Source: Aequorivita sp.
GTDB taxonomy: Bacteria; Bacteroidota; Bacteroidia; Flavobacteriales; Flavobacteriaceae
Assembly: GCA_024637015.1 (NCBI GenBank)
Contig: JAGXGE010000022.1
Coordinates: forward strand, 59,028-123,027
DNA: 64,000 bases
Direction of reading: 5' to 3'
Shown here piece after piece: positions 54,300 to 63,253 of the stretch; positions within the stretch are counted from its first letter, which is position 1, and every line of letters begins with the position of its first letter. The position numbers and the translations under genes are program-made. The notes beneath the pieces are model-generated. The model worked only from the letters and a program-made list of their open reading frames with translations. It did not search any database and had not been told where the DNA came from.

Positions 54300-54332
54300 A
54301 AAGCCCTTTCAGAATTGAAAGGGCTTTTTTTT
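54300..54332 (+). terminator. Terminator of the acidic lipoprotein gene
   Basis: AAGCCCTTTCA-GAAT-TGAAAGGGCTT followed by T residues. Confidence 0.9.
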
Positions 54333-54358
54333 ATAAATAAGCTTCAAATATTCACATA

Positions 54359-54391
54359 AAAAAAGCTCCTTCAATAAAGAAGAAGCTTTTT
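54359..54391 (-). terminator. Terminator of tRNA-Leu
   Basis: On the minus strand AAAAAGCTTCTTC and GAAGGAGCTTTTT pair with one G-U, then a T-run; it lies two bases after the tRNA. Confidence 0.75.
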
Positions 54392-54392
54392 G

Positions 54393-54476
54393 TACTGATG
54401 GCGGGACTTGAACCCGCACGACCAAATGGTCACAGGATTTTAAGTCCGGCGTGTCTACCAATTCCACCACATCAGC
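54393..54476 (-). tRNA. tRNA-Leu (anticodon UAA)
   Basis: An 84-base class II tRNA on the minus strand. The acceptor stem is GCTGATG/CATCAGT (first pair G-U) with discriminator A; the anticodon loop CTTAAAA gives UAA; a long variable arm (TGTGACCATTTGGTCGTG) and the T-loop GGGTTCAAGTCCC are present. The CCA is not encoded. Confidence 0.96.
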
Positions 54477-54536
54477 ATTTTTACTGCACTTAAGCGCACA
54501 GCACTGAGGTTGTCTATACAACCTGGACTTAACAAA

Positions 54537-54560
54537 AAATGCCGAATTGCATCGGCATTT
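54537..54560 (-). terminator. Hairpin AAATGCCGA ... TCGGCATTT after tRNA-Gly
   Basis: A nine-pair stem with a T-run on the minus strand, eight bases after the tRNA-Gly gene. Confidence 0.7.
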
Positions 54561-54567
54561 AAAGCTG

Positions 54568-54640
54568 AGCGAAAAACGGGATTCGAACCCGCGACCTCCA
54601 CCTTGGCAAGGTGGCGCTCTACCAACTGAGCTATTTTCGC
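54568..54640 (-). tRNA. tRNA-Gly (anticodon GCC)
   Basis: A 73-base minus-strand tRNA. Acceptor GCGAAAA/TTTTCGC with discriminator T, D-arm AGCTCAGTTGGTAGAGC, anticodon loop TTGCCAA giving GCC, T-loop GGTTCGAATCC. The CCA is not encoded. It has its own downstream hairpin and then tRNA-Leu 90 bases on. Confidence 0.97.
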
Positions 54641-54738
54641 AGAATAATTAATGAACGTCGCTTCATATTCAAAGCGGGAGCAAATTTAAAAATTTTACTT
54701 CAAAAGCAAAGTGTTTTTGGAGAAATTATTATTGATTT

Positions 54739-57354
54739 TTACTTTTTAAATTTTACCGAGGCATTTCGCTGCAACATACGGCGTATCTCGTTGAGTTTCA
54801 TTAACGCCTCAACTGGCGTAAGTGTATCAATATCAATGTCCAATATCTCTTCGCGAAGCTCTTCTAACAAAGGATCATCCAATTTAAAAAAGCTCAATTG
54901 CATCTCATCTTTTGAAACTGCTTTCATTTCCTCGGTCAATTCCTCTGACGCATGGCTCTTTTCAAGTCTTTTTAAGATTTTATTTGCTCGTTGAAGCACA
55001 GCTTGTGGCATTCCGGCCATTTTTGCAACGTGGATTCCAAAACTATGGTGGCTTCCGCCCGGAACTAATTTTCGAAGGAAAAGAACATTATCCTTTAACT
55101 CCTTTACAGAAACATTATAATTCTTTATCCGTGGAAATGTTTCCGTCATTTCGTTCAATTCGTGATAATGCGTTGCAAAAAGTGTTTTTGCATGTGAAGG
55201 ATGCTCGTGAAGATATTCGCTAATAGCCCAAGCTATTGAGATTCCGTCATAGGTGCTGGTTCCGCGACCAATTTCATCCAAAAGAATCAAACTTCTCTCC
55301 GAAAGATTATTGAGAATACTCGCAGTTTCATTCATCTCCACCATAAAAGTAGATTCACCCATCGAAATATTGTCGCTCGCCCCTACTCGTGTAAAAATTT
55401 TATCTACACAACCCATTCGCACTGCAGAAGCTGGAACAAAACTACCCATCTGTGCTAACAGAACAATCAAAGCAGTCTGACGAAGAATGGCCGATTTACC
55501 ACTCATGTTTGGCCCAGTAATCATAATAATTTGCTGGTTGTCTCGATCTAGAAAAACATCGTTTGCAATATAAGGTGCATCTGGAGGAAGTTGTTTTTCA
55601 ATAACCGGATGGCGACCTTCTTTTATGTCCAAATCAAAACTATCATCGAGAAGCGGGCGCGTGTAATTTGCTTCTTTTGCCTGCGTAGCGAAAGAACACA
55701 AACAATCCATTTGTGCAATCAAAGCCGCATTTTGCTGAACAGAACCTATAAATTGAAGCATCCAATCAACAAGTTTTGCGAAAATTTCCTGTTCTAAAGC
55801 AAGTATTTTCTCTTCAGCGCCAAGAATTTTTGTTTCGTATTCTTTTAGTTCTTCAGTTATATATCTTTCAGCGCTTACAAGGGTTTGCTTGCGAATCCAT
55901 TCTGGCGGAACCTTGTCTTTATGGGTGTTCCGTACTTCAATGTAATATCCGAAAACGTTGTTGGAAGCAATCTTAAGTGAAGAGATACCTGTGCGTTTGG
56001 TTTCGCGTTCCAGCATTTCGTCCAAGTATTCCTTTCCGTTTGCTGAAACATTTCGAAGCTCGTCAAGTGTTTCGGAAAAACCTTCGGCAATAGAATTTCC
56101 TTTCAAGATGTTTACTGGAGCTTCCTCAAAAAGTGTTTCCTTTATTTTGTTCCGAAGCAATTCACAATCGTGCAATTGTTCTCCTATAATTTTAAGCGAC
56201 TCGTTCTTGGAATTTAACGCCAGTGCTTTTATGGGAACCACGGCTTCCAATGAATTTTTAAGCTGAATAACCTCACGTGGATTCACTTTGCATGTCGCTA
56301 CTTTTGAAATCAATCGCTCCAAATCACCGATGCGTTTGGTGTATTGTTGGATTTTTTCCAAAGTAACCTTATTGTCTAGCAAAAAACTTACTACTTCGTG
56401 ACGGCGATTTATCTTTTCAGCATTTTTAAGCGGAAGCGCCATCCAGCGTTTTAAAAGTCTTCCGCCCATAGGCGAAATAGTTTTATCTATCACATCCAAA
56501 AGCGTAACCGCATTCTGCTGATTGGAATGGTACAATTCTAAATTACGTATGGTAAAACGGTCCATCCAAACGTATTCGTCTTCCGCAATTCGCGACAAAC
56601 GTGAAATATGTTGAAGCTTTGTGTGCCTAGTTTCACTTAAATAATGAAGTGCGGCTCCAGCGGCAATAATGCCGTCTTCCAAATGATCCACACCAAAACC
56701 TTTCAGATTTTTTGTGTCGAAATGCTTCGTAAGTGTTTCAAAGGAATAATCGGTTTGGAAAATCCAATCCTCGAGATGAAAAACGTGATATTGACTGCCA
56801 AAAGTTTCAGAAAAAAGCTTTCGTTTCTGTTTAGAAAAAAGTACCTCCGAAGGATTGAAATTTTGAAGTAGCTTATCAACATATTCCGCAGAACCTTCAG
56901 AAACCAAAAACTCACCCGTGGAAACATCCAAAAAAGAAACGCCCAAATTCTTTGAACCGAAGTGGACGGCTGCCAAAAAATTGTTCGACTTTGATTGTAA
57001 AATATCGTCATTAAATGCCACTCCTGGTGTAACCAATTCCGTAACGCCACGCTTTACAATAGTTTTGGTCATCTTTGGATCTTCCAATTGGTCGCAGATT
57101 GCAACACGGCAGCCAGCCATAACCAGTTTTGGCAAATACGTATTAAGGGAATGATGTGGAAAACCAGCGAGTTCCACATTATCACCACCGTTATTTCTAG
57201 CGGTAAGAGTAATATTCAATATTCCTGCCGCTCTTACTGCATCTTCCCCAAAAGTCTCGTAAAAATCCCCTACGCGAAAAAGCAACAAAGCATCGGGATA
57301 CTTTGCTTTGATAGTATTGTACTGCTTCATCAATGGGGTTTCCTTCGTCGCCAT
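54739..57354 (-). CDS. mutS: DNA mismatch repair protein MutS
   Basis: An 871-residue mismatch-recognition ATPase. The N-terminal mismatch-binding domain has [15 protein letters not shown] (Phe-x-Glu wedge). The C-terminal ABC-type ATPase shows Walker [14 protein letters not shown], the [13 protein letters not shown]alker B and signature region, and ATHYHEL. The tail (about 780-871) is charged and is the usual dimer/clamp region. Length is typical. Stands alone on the minus strand after the tRNAs. Confidence 0.98.
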   Translation of the reverse strand: MATKETPLMKQYNTIKAKYPDALLLFRVGDFYETFGEDAVRAAGILNITLTARNNGGDNVELAGFPHHSLNTYLPKLVMAGCRVAICDQLEDPKMTKTIVKRGVTELVTPGVAFNDDILQSKSNNFLAAVHFGSKNLGVSFLDVSTGEFLVSEGSAEYVDKLLQNFNPSEVLFSKQKRKLFSETFGSQYHVFHLEDWIFQTDYSFETLTKHFDTKNLKGFGVDHLEDGIIAAGAALHYLSETRHTKLQHISRLSRIAEDEYVWMDRFTIRNLELYHSNQQNAVTLLDVIDKTISPMGGRLLKRWMALPLKNAEKINRRHEVVSFLLDNKVTLEKIQQYTKRIGDLERLISKVATCKVNPREVIQLKNSLEAVVPIKALALNSKNESLKIIGEQLHDCELLRNKIKETLFEEAPVNILKGNSIAEGFSETLDELRNVSANGKEYLDEMLERETKRTGISSLKIASNNVFGYYIEVRNTHKDKVPPEWIRKQTLVSAERYITEELKEYETKILGAEEKILALEQEIFAKLVDWMLQFIGSVQQNAALIAQMDCLCSFATQAKEANYTRPLLDDSFDLDIKEGRHPVIEKQLPPDAPYIANDVFLDRDNQQIIMITGPNMSGKSAILRQTALIVLLAQMGSFVPASAVRMGCVDKIFTRVGASDNISMGESTFMVEMNETASILNNLSERSLILLDEIGRGTSTYDGISIAWAISEYLHEHPSHAKTLFATHYHELNEMTETFPRIKNYNVSVKELKDNVLFLRKLVPGGSHHSFGIHVAKMAGMPQAVLQRANKILKRLEKSHASEELTEEMKAVSKDEMQLSFFKLDDPLLEELREEILDIDIDTLTPVEALMKLNEIRRMLQRNASVKFKK

Positions 57355-57470
57355 AATTCAAAAATCTTTAATCTATAAATGTAACTAAAATGCTCTTTTA
57401 TTTAAAATGAAGCGATCATGAATTATTCTGTTTTATCAACAATTCTCTGCAACTTTAGCCAGCTAACGAT

Positions 57471-57478
57471 TAACTTTG
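57471..57478 (+). promoter_or_regulatory. -7 box (TAACTTTG) immediately before the SpoU gene
   Basis: An exact TAnnTTTG match ending six bases before the ATG at 57485, as seen at rnhB. Confidence 0.45.
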
Positions 57479-57484
57479 CAACCT

Positions 57485-58030
57485 ATGAAAAATCGCAAAT
57501 TAAAAAACAGCGAACTGGACCGCATCAATCCTGAAGAATATAAATCTTCGGAAAAAACGCCATTGATAATTATTCTTGACAATATCAGAAGCTTAAACAA
57601 CATTGGCTCTGTATTCCGCACTGCAGATGCTTTTTTGGTGGAGAAAATTTATCTCTGCGGCATTACCGCGCAGCCACCTCACAAAGATATTCAGAAAACC
57701 GCTTTAGGCGCAACTGATAGTGTGGATTGGGAATATGCAGAAAACACTTTGGATGTGGTTTCCAAACTGCAAAATGAAGGAGTGTTTGTGGCTTCAATTG
57801 AGCAAGCCGAACTTGCTGTAAACCTCAACGATTTTTCTGTTCAAAAGGAAATGACTTATGCGATTGTTTTCGGCAATGAAGTAAAAGGCGTGCAACAAAA
57901 AGTGGTTACCGCAAGCGATGCTGTGGTTGAAATTCCACAGTTTGGAACAAAGCATTCATTAAACATTTCGGTAAGCGTAGGAGTTGTGGTTTGGGATCTT
58001 TTTGTAAAGTTGAAAAACTTAAAGAAATAA
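57485..58030 (+). CDS. TrmH/SpoU family RNA methyltransferase
   Basis: I use the ATG at 57485 (MKNRKLKNSELDRINPEEYK), giving 181 residues, because the TAACTTTG box overlaps an earlier TTG. The SPOUT knot has LDNIRSLNNIGSVFRTADAF, the VFGNEVKGV SAM loop and the C-terminal NISVSVGVVVWDLF trefoil segment. It methylates a ribose in tRNA or rRNA; the target base is not deducible. Converges with the UbiA gene, with only five bases between stops. Confidence 0.9.
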   Translation: MKNRKLKNSELDRINPEEYKSSEKTPLIIILDNIRSLNNIGSVFRTADAFLVEKIYLCGITAQPPHKDIQKTALGATDSVDWEYAENTLDVVSKLQNEGVFVASIEQAELAVNLNDFSVQKEMTYAIVFGNEVKGVQQKVVTASDAVVEIPQFGTKHSLNISVSVGVVVWDLFVKLKNLKK

Positions 58031-58035
58031 TCACT

Positions 58036-58947
58036 TCAAAAAAAGCGATTAAGCAACAAATTCACATGAATTAGCACAATACTGAACACGCCTAGAACTA
58101 TGGCAAACTTTAGAATATTGTGTAAGATAATGTAATGGATTTTGTTTTTTGAATACCATAAAACTACAAGAAACACAGCCAACCCTGCGATACTTGTATA
58201 AAAATAGTAATCCATATACCCTATCTCTTCCTTAAATTTTGTGATTAGCAGAAAGATTGGCGCAAGCGTTAAAATGCTTAAAACCGTAAGCATTCTTTTT
58301 GAAGTTTTTTCCCCATAAACCACAGGAATGGTTTTATAGCCATGGGTTAAATCGCCTTTTATATTTTCGAGATCTTTCACCAATTCGCGCATAGAAATCA
58401 ATAAAAAAAGGAAGGTGGCATGCACGAAAATTACAATATCAAAATTGCCGTAATGCACAAAAATTGCAAAGAATGGTATTACTGCAAGAATTGCCGCAGT
58501 AATATTTCCTATAAAAGGATATTTTTTAAGCTTATGAGAATAGAACCAAAGGAAAAAAATATAAATAGAGAAAAATAGCACCGCTCTAAATGAAACATAA
58601 CTCGCGAAAATGACCGACAAAAAGTTGAGAACAAAATAGGCTGAAAGTTTTGTACGTTGACTCACAAGCTTATCGAGCATTGTTTTTCGGGGCCTATTAA
58701 TTAAATCCTTTTCACTGTCATAAAAACTGTTGATGATATAGCCGCTAGCAATTGCTGAAGAAGACGCAAGAACTAACATGAGTAAATTTACATCAAACAA
58801 AACCTGACGCACGGGCAAGTCTGGCGCCAAAATGTAAATACTGGTAAGGTACTGTGCAATTACAATAATTAGAATGTTGTAGCCGCGAACCACAGAAAAC
58901 AAGCTGAAAAACTTTAATAGGAAGAGTTTTTGTTTTCGCGTCAACAT
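58036..58947 (-). CDS. UbiA-family prenyltransferase (geranylgeranylglycerol-phosphate-type)
   Basis: A 303-residue inner-membrane prenyltransferase with about nine hydrophobic helices. The first Asp-rich motif is NSFYDSEKDLINRP (NxxxDxxxD) and the second VKDLENIKGDLTHGYKTIP (DxxxxxGD region), which bind the prenyl diphosphate via magnesium. In flavobacteria this gene type lies beside the mevalonate genes and is often annotated as geranylgeranylglycerol-phosphate geranylgeranyltransferase, but the acceptor (glycerol, quinone or heme) cannot be set from sequence alone. The mevalonate kinase gene is upstream on the same strand, 49 bases away, so they form an operon. Confidence 0.88.
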   Translation of the reverse strand: MLTRKQKLFLLKFFSLFSVVRGYNILIIVIAQYLTSIYILAPDLPVRQVLFDVNLLMLVLASSSAIASGYIINSFYDSEKDLINRPRKTMLDKLVSQRTKLSAYFVLNFLSVIFASYVSFRAVLFFSIYIFFLWFYSHKLKKYPFIGNITAAILAVIPFFAIFVHYGNFDIVIFVHATFLFLLISMRELVKDLENIKGDLTHGYKTIPVVYGEKTSKRMLTVLSILTLAPIFLLITKFKEEIGYMDYYFYTSIAGLAVFLVVLWYSKNKIHYIILHNILKFAIVLGVFSIVLIHVNLLLNRFF

Positions 58948-58996
58948 AAATTTTAAAGTTGGAAAAATCTGAAAGAAATTTCAGAAAAATTCATTC

Positions 58997-59932
58997 CTAA
59001 AAACTATAAACCACTTCCAGTTTATAATCCTTCAATGCTTTGCGGGCTTTGTCAATATCTTCGGTGAAGCCAAGCATATAGCCACCACCACCGGAGCCAC
59101 AAAGTTTTAGATAGTACGCATTGCTATCGATTCCCTTCTTCCATAGTTTGTGAAACTGTGCGGGAATCATAGGCTTAAAATTATCGAGCACCACTTTTGA
59201 AAGTTGCTTGATGTTTCCAAAAAGTGATTTTACATCCCCCTTTAAAAAATCATCAACACAGGCATCGGTATGTTTTACAAATTGGTCTTTAAGCATATTG
59301 CGAAAACCTTCCTGCTTCATACTCTCCATAAAAATCTGAACCATCGGCGCGGTTTCGCCAGTACTTCCACTATCCAATAAAAACACAGCGCCTTTACCAT
59401 TTTCAGTTTGTGAAGGGATTCCAGCAGGCTCAATATTATCTTTGGAATTGATCAAAATTGGAAGACTTAAATAACTATTCAAAGGATCAAGACCTGAAGA
59501 TTTTCCGTGGAAAAAAGATTCCATTTCGGCGAAAATAGCTTTTAAAGTCAGTAGTTTTTCACGGGTAAGATTTTCAAGAATCGTAATTTTATCTTTTGCA
59601 TATTTATCATATATGGCCGCAACCAAAGCACCACTGCTTCCCACGCCGTAACCTTGGGGAATGCTGCTATCAAAATAAAGTCCGTTTTCCACGTCTTTCT
59701 TCAAAGCTTCCATATCAAAAGAAACCAAATTTGGATTTTCAGATTGAATGTTTTCCAAATAATCAACAAATCTTTTTAGGTTGGCGTTTGATTTATGAGT
59801 AGAGATAGTATGGTGAACATCAATCTTCAATGCACCTTTATAAAAATTATACGGAATGGAAAGTCCTTTGGAATCCTTTATAATTCCATATTCGCCGAAA
59901 AGTAAAATTTTTGAGTAAAAGAGGGGGCCGCG
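58997..59932 (-). CDS. Mevalonate kinase (GHMP kinase family)
   Basis: I choose the ATG at 59932 (MRGPLFYSKILLFGEYGIIK), giving 311 residues; the longer frame to 60016 would start upstream of the TATCTTTG box. A GHMP kinase: KILLFGEYGII at the start, the PQGYGVGSSGALVAAIYDKY phosphate loop, and LCGSGGGGYMLGFTED near the end. It phosphorylates mevalonate in the isoprenoid route. Within the cluster: UbiA gene downstream, diphosphomevalonate decarboxylase 0.7 kb upstream, with a CHAT relic between. Confidence 0.92.
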   Translation of the reverse strand, partial: RGPLFYSKILLFGEYGIIKDSKGLSIPYNFYKGALKIDVHHTISTHKSNANLKRFVDYLENIQSENPNLVSFDMEALKKDVENGLYFDSSIPQGYGVGSSGALVAAIYDKYAKDKITILENLTREKLLTLKAIFAEMESFFHGKSSGLDPLNSYLSLPILINSKDNIEPAGIPSQTENGKGAVFLLDSGSTGETAPMVQIFMESMKQEGFRNMLKDQFVKHTDACVDDFLKGDVKSLFGNIKQLSKVVLDNFKPMIPAQFHKLWKKGIDSNAYYLKLCGSGGGGYMLGFTEDIDKARKALKDYKLEVVYSF

Positions 59933-59994
59933 CATAAGCTGTGTTGTTGTAACTATAAAAATACAGTTTTTAATTCTTAAAACTGAAATATGCC

Positions 59995-60002
59995 ACAAAG
60001 AT
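59995..60002 (-). promoter_or_regulatory. -7 box (TATCTTTG) of the mevalonate kinase gene
   Basis: An exact TAnnTTTG match on the minus strand, about 60 bases before the ATG at 59932. It supports that start over the longer frame. Confidence 0.5.
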
Positions 60003-60061
60003 AACCATTTTAACAATCAAATTTTCAAAAAGATTTATTCATAAATCAAGCGAAGGAGCAT

Positions 60062-60610
60062 AAAATAATTCACATAGGCACGCATGCAGAGAGCAACAAC
60101 ATTCGCCCCGAATTGAGCCGTCTTATTTTTGCAAAAAAACCGATGGCAAAGAAAATTATGATGAAAATTCACTTTACTCCTATGAAATTTACAACATAGA
60201 TCTATCTTCCAATCCCGCCATCCTCACGGCTTGCGAAACCGGAAAACCAACCTACCAAGCTGGGGAAGGAATGATTTCTTTGGCGAACGCTTTTAATTAT
60301 GCAGGAAGCGAAAGTATCCTGACCAGTCTTTGGGAAATTGACGAGGAATCCAGCGCCAAAATAGTAACCTTTTTTACGATAATCTTTCTGCTGGCATGCC
60401 AAAGGACGAAGCATTGCGGAAAGCAAAACTAATTTATATAGCCACTGTCGAAGGCCGAACAGCAGCCCCCAGGCCGGACTTGTGCTTATTGGAGACACCT
60501 CTCCTATAGATTTAAAAAATGGTGTGGCTTGGTGGTGGTATTTGCTAGCTGGAATTGTTGTTGTTTTACTCCTAATAGCCATTCTTAGAAATAGAAGGCA
60601 AACAGACTAA
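60062..60610 (+). pseudogene. CHAT-domain protease relic (truncated, three frameshifts)
   Basis: In shifting plus-strand frames I read IIHIGTHAESNNIRPEL (catalytic-His block), then after a frame change YDENSLYSYEIYNIDLSSN and NPAILTACETGKPTYQAGEG (catalytic-Cys block), GMISLANAFNYAGSESILTS and LWEIDEESSAKIVTFF, then after another shift YDNLSAGMPKDEALRKAKLI, then QAGLVLIGDTSPIDLKNGVA and a C-terminal membrane helix (WWWYLLAGIVVVLLLIAILR). These are the His/Cys landmarks of CHAT (caspase-like) domains. The frames break at A7, T6 and C5 runs. The N-terminal part expected in front (usually TPRs) is absent; the mevalonate kinase promoter lies there instead. The end overlaps mvaD by four bases. Confidence 0.82.
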
Positions 60611-61701
60611 ATTTTTTCTGCTCCTAGGCCTACTTCATCTTCAATAAATTCACCATTTTTACAGAATTGTGTAAGTTCAGCTTTTATAAATTTTGAAATA
60701 GTTTCCATTTCAGCCTTTGGATAAAGCACGTGAACATTTGCACCCGCATCTAGTGTGAAGCAAATTTTACTGCCAGTTTCTTCCCTAAATTTCCAAATAC
60801 GATTGATAATTTCCAAAGTGTTTGGTTTCATCAATATGAAATAGGGCATCGAAGTCATCATCATCGCATGTAGCGATAACGCTTCGCTTTCCACAATTTT
60901 AATGAATTCAGAAAGATCACCATTTTTAAATATGGGGATTAATTTTGAAAGATTTTCCTTCGCCTGCCGAAAACGTTGTTCCGCAAAAGAGTGGTCAATC
61001 ATTAAATCGTGACCAACAGTACTGCTCACTTGCTTTTCGCCTTTATCTACCAACAGAATAGTATCCTGATAATTCTGAAAATTCTTATGAACCTCAAAAG
61101 GATATTTTACGCCAAAGTAATTGCTGCTGCAGTCAATTTCTTGGTGTTCACCCCATATAATCAAGGGACCTTCCACACTTCGGCAAGCACTACCGGAACC
61201 CAGACGTGAAAGAAAAGATGCTTTTTCATTAAAATAATCATCCGTGATTGAAGGTTCCATTTGTCTTTCCATATTCATTAAGCACAATGCCAAAGCACTC
61301 ATTCCACTAGCTGAAGAAGCAATGCCACTACTGTGTGGAAAACTATTTGAGGTTTCAATCTTGAATTTGAAATCTTTCAGGAATGGCAGATACACTTCTA
61401 CTCTTTCAAGGAATTTCTGAATTTTTGGTTCAAAGCTTTCTTCTCTTTTTCCATTGAGAAAAACTTCAAAATTAAATTCTTTATGCTCTGAATCATTAGC
61501 GAAGGTTCGCTTTTCAAAAGTTAGCGAAGTTTTTGTATTGCAATTCTTCAAAGTAAAACTGATGGAAGCGTTTATCGGCATTTGCTCGCCATATTTCCCC
61601 CAGTATTTTACCAGTGCAATGTTACTCGGCGCTTGCCAGGAAACGGTTCCGTTAGATAGAGAATGGGAATAGCTACAAACAATAAAACGATGTTTCGGCA
61701 T
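60607..61701 (-). CDS. mvaD: Diphosphomevalonate decarboxylase
   Basis: I choose the ATG at 61701 (MPKHRFIVCSYSHSLSNGTV), giving 364 residues, because a TACTTTTG box at 61720-61727 overlaps the alternative start at 61722. The GHMP-family core shows APSNIALVKYWGKYG (substrate), the phosphate-loop SFPHSSGIASSASGMSALAL and the catalytic aspartate-lysine region (SFLSRLGSGSACRSVEGPLI). It makes isopentenyl diphosphate from mevalonate diphosphate. The rest of the pathway (HMG-CoA reductase, synthase) is outside the window. Confidence 0.95.
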   Translation of the reverse strand: MPKHRFIVCSYSHSLSNGTVSWQAPSNIALVKYWGKYGEQMPINASISFTLKNCNTKTSLTFEKRTFANDSEHKEFNFEVFLNGKREESFEPKIQKFLERVEVYLPFLKDFKFKIETSNSFPHSSGIASSASGMSALALCLMNMERQMEPSITDDYFNEKASFLSRLGSGSACRSVEGPLIIWGEHQEIDCSSNYFGVKYPFEVHKNFQNYQDTILLVDKGEKQVSSTVGHDLMIDHSFAEQRFRQAKENLSKLIPIFKNGDLSEFIKIVESEALSLHAMMMTSMPYFILMKPNTLEIINRIWKFREETGSKICFTLDAGANVHVLYPKAEMETISKFIKAELTQFCKNGEFIEDEVGLGAEKI

Positions 61702-61719
61702 AATTTGAAAATAATACCA

Positions 61720-61727
61720 CAAAAGTA
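61720..61727 (-). promoter_or_regulatory. -7 box (TACTTTTG) of mvaD
   Basis: An exact TAnnTTTG match on the minus strand, 18 bases before the ATG at 61701; it argues against the longer start at 61722. Confidence 0.5.
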
Positions 61728-62065
61728 AAACTCTTTTTGGTTAAAGTGATGACATTTTGAAAGCGATTCGATGTAATTTACAATACTGCTAAAGAAGGAT
61801 CAAACACTCTAAGGATTATAAAGCAATAATTTTTTTCATATTCAATTAGTCAATCTAATGGAAGCCTCTGTAAAAAAGGCTTCTTCATTTTTCAAGAGAG
61901 ATGGTTCCTTCAGTTCCCGATGAAAAATCGGGAAAAGCTGTGGTTACTGGTTCCTTTCAGTCGTGTTTCGTGTTTCCTTTTCAGTCGTGCATCAAAAAGC
62001 ATAAAATTTCCTATCTTCACAAAAGTTTAAAAACACATTAAAACAATTCTTTAAATAATATACCA
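61728..62065. other. Intergenic region between mvaD and the lipocalin-like gene
   Basis: No gene seen. It contains a GAAGCC ... GGCTTC hairpin (61861-61883), a CCCGAT-GAAAA-ATCGGG hairpin (61916-61932) and a direct repeat TTCCTTTCAGTCGTG / TTTCCTTTTCAGTCGTG (61951-61965 and 61973-61989). Confidence 0.5.
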
Positions 62066-62458
62066 ATGAAAAATCTAATTGTTCTCTTCGCCTTCGTTCT
62101 TTTTGCTGTGTCAGCACAAAGTCAATCCCTTACCAAAAAAGACATTACCGGCACTTGGCTGGTTCAGAATGTTGAAAATAGCAGCAGCAGCCCAAAAATG
62201 GCAGCGGCAATGACCAATGCTGTGATTAACTTGTATGCTGATAATAGTTTTGAGGTAAAGGAAAAGCAGGAAAACGGCACAACTTATGTGTACAGCACCA
62301 CTACAAATAAAAATGCAACTTGGAGCTACAACCCAAGTACCCAAACCATCTCTACTACCCGCACAAAAATGACGCTTAAAATTTCCAAAAGCGGCGACAA
62401 AATCTTTTTTACGGATCAAGACAGTGGGTTGAAGTTTGAGGTTATGAAGCCTATTTAA
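62066..62458 (+). CDS. Small secreted lipocalin-like protein
   Basis: A 130-residue exported protein (signal MKNLIVLFAFVLFAVSAQSQ). The mature part is all beta: LTKKDITGTWLVQNVENSSS, INLYADNSFEVKEKQENG, NKNATWSYNPSTQTISTT, KISKSGDKIFFTDQDSGLKF. A G-T-W near the start and a following up-down strand pattern are those of lipocalin-like domains in Bacteroidota. Ligand unknown. Stand-alone gene. Confidence 0.65.
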   Translation: MKNLIVLFAFVLFAVSAQSQSLTKKDITGTWLVQNVENSSSSPKMAAAMTNAVINLYADNSFEVKEKQENGTTYVYSTTTNKNATWSYNPSTQTISTTRTKMTLKISKSGDKIFFTDQDSGLKFEVMKPI

Positions 62459-62489
62459 TAGTGAAAGGGAAAACATTCACTATAGCTTA

Positions 62490-63074
62490 ATGAATGATAT
62501 CAATACAGAAATTTACCGCCAATGCGGCCTAAATATTTCTCACTTCTTAACCGAACCCGAAAGTGAGGAATACGATGCCTGCCAGTTTGAACTGAACGGG
62601 CAGAAAATAATAAGGCATAATGCAAAAATAACCCCTAAAAAACGGGACAGTTCGTTACCTTTTGGAACCGAAACACAAAAGGAATCACCCAACCCTATTC
62701 TGAAAAAGACAACTTTCACTATTACGTTATTAACTTAAAGAATGAAAACCGTACGGGCCAATTTGTATTTCCCAAATCATTTTTAATAGCCAAAGGGATA
62801 GTAACCACCCAAAAAAAAAGACGGCAAAAGGAGTTTCCACGTCTAACCCAGTTGGGACAAACCTACCAGCAAACAAGCTGAAAAAAAGCAACAATGGCAA
62901 CTTGATTACTTTTATGAAATTAATAATTCAACCGACTTAAAAAAGTTGCAGAACTTTACCACCCACACGCCAAACCCTAAATTATTCTTCAAGGAGTACA
63001 TTGCAACACTGAAAAAAGAGAACAAACTACTGAAAGCCAAGCTGGAAACGCTGAAAGCCAAGATGCGGAAATGA
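62490..63074 (+). pseudogene. mepB: Decayed mepB with two frameshifts and a stop
   Basis: From the ATG at 62490 the frame gives SEEYDACQFELNGQKIIRHN and NAKITPKK, then breaks in an A6 run. In the next frame it reads TGQFVTFWNRNTKGITQPYS, EKDNFHYYVINLKNENRTGQ and FVFPKSFLIAKGIVTT; it breaks again in an A9 run at about 62811-62820 and continues GKRSFHV-stop-PSWDKPT, then KKQQWQLDYFYEINNSTDLK. This is the MepB family from end to end. The TAA at 62844-62846 stands where PSWD-type homologues have Tyr. The open frame then runs on into a Lys/Leu-rich coiled tail (FKEYIATLKKENKLLKAKLE) to 63074, which may come from another gene. MepB's role is unknown. Confidence 0.8.
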
Positions 63075-63253
63075 ATGGTTTGTGTTATATTTGATATAAA
63101 GAAAGCTAAAAAGACATGCGCACATGTGCGGGATAGCAGCAATAGGCATGTCGTATATCAACATGTTGCCAGTAATTTAAGAAAATCCGTAAATAAATTG
63201 AAAAATCTGTCATATTTCGAAAACTCTTGTCACTAAATAAGTAGAGAGTAATA

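Noticed and set aside
54309..54521. A 70-codon minus-strand ORF spanning tRNA-Leu
   Set aside because: It reads through a complete tRNA gene and two terminators.
60202..60582. A 126-codon minus-strand ORF over the CHAT relic
   Set aside because: It is antisense to the CHAT landmarks, basic and without domain signals; it is an open frame opposite degenerate coding DNA.
62111..62476. A 121-codon minus-strand ORF over the lipocalin-like gene
   Set aside because: It is the shadow of the plus-strand secreted protein, which has a signal peptide and family pattern.
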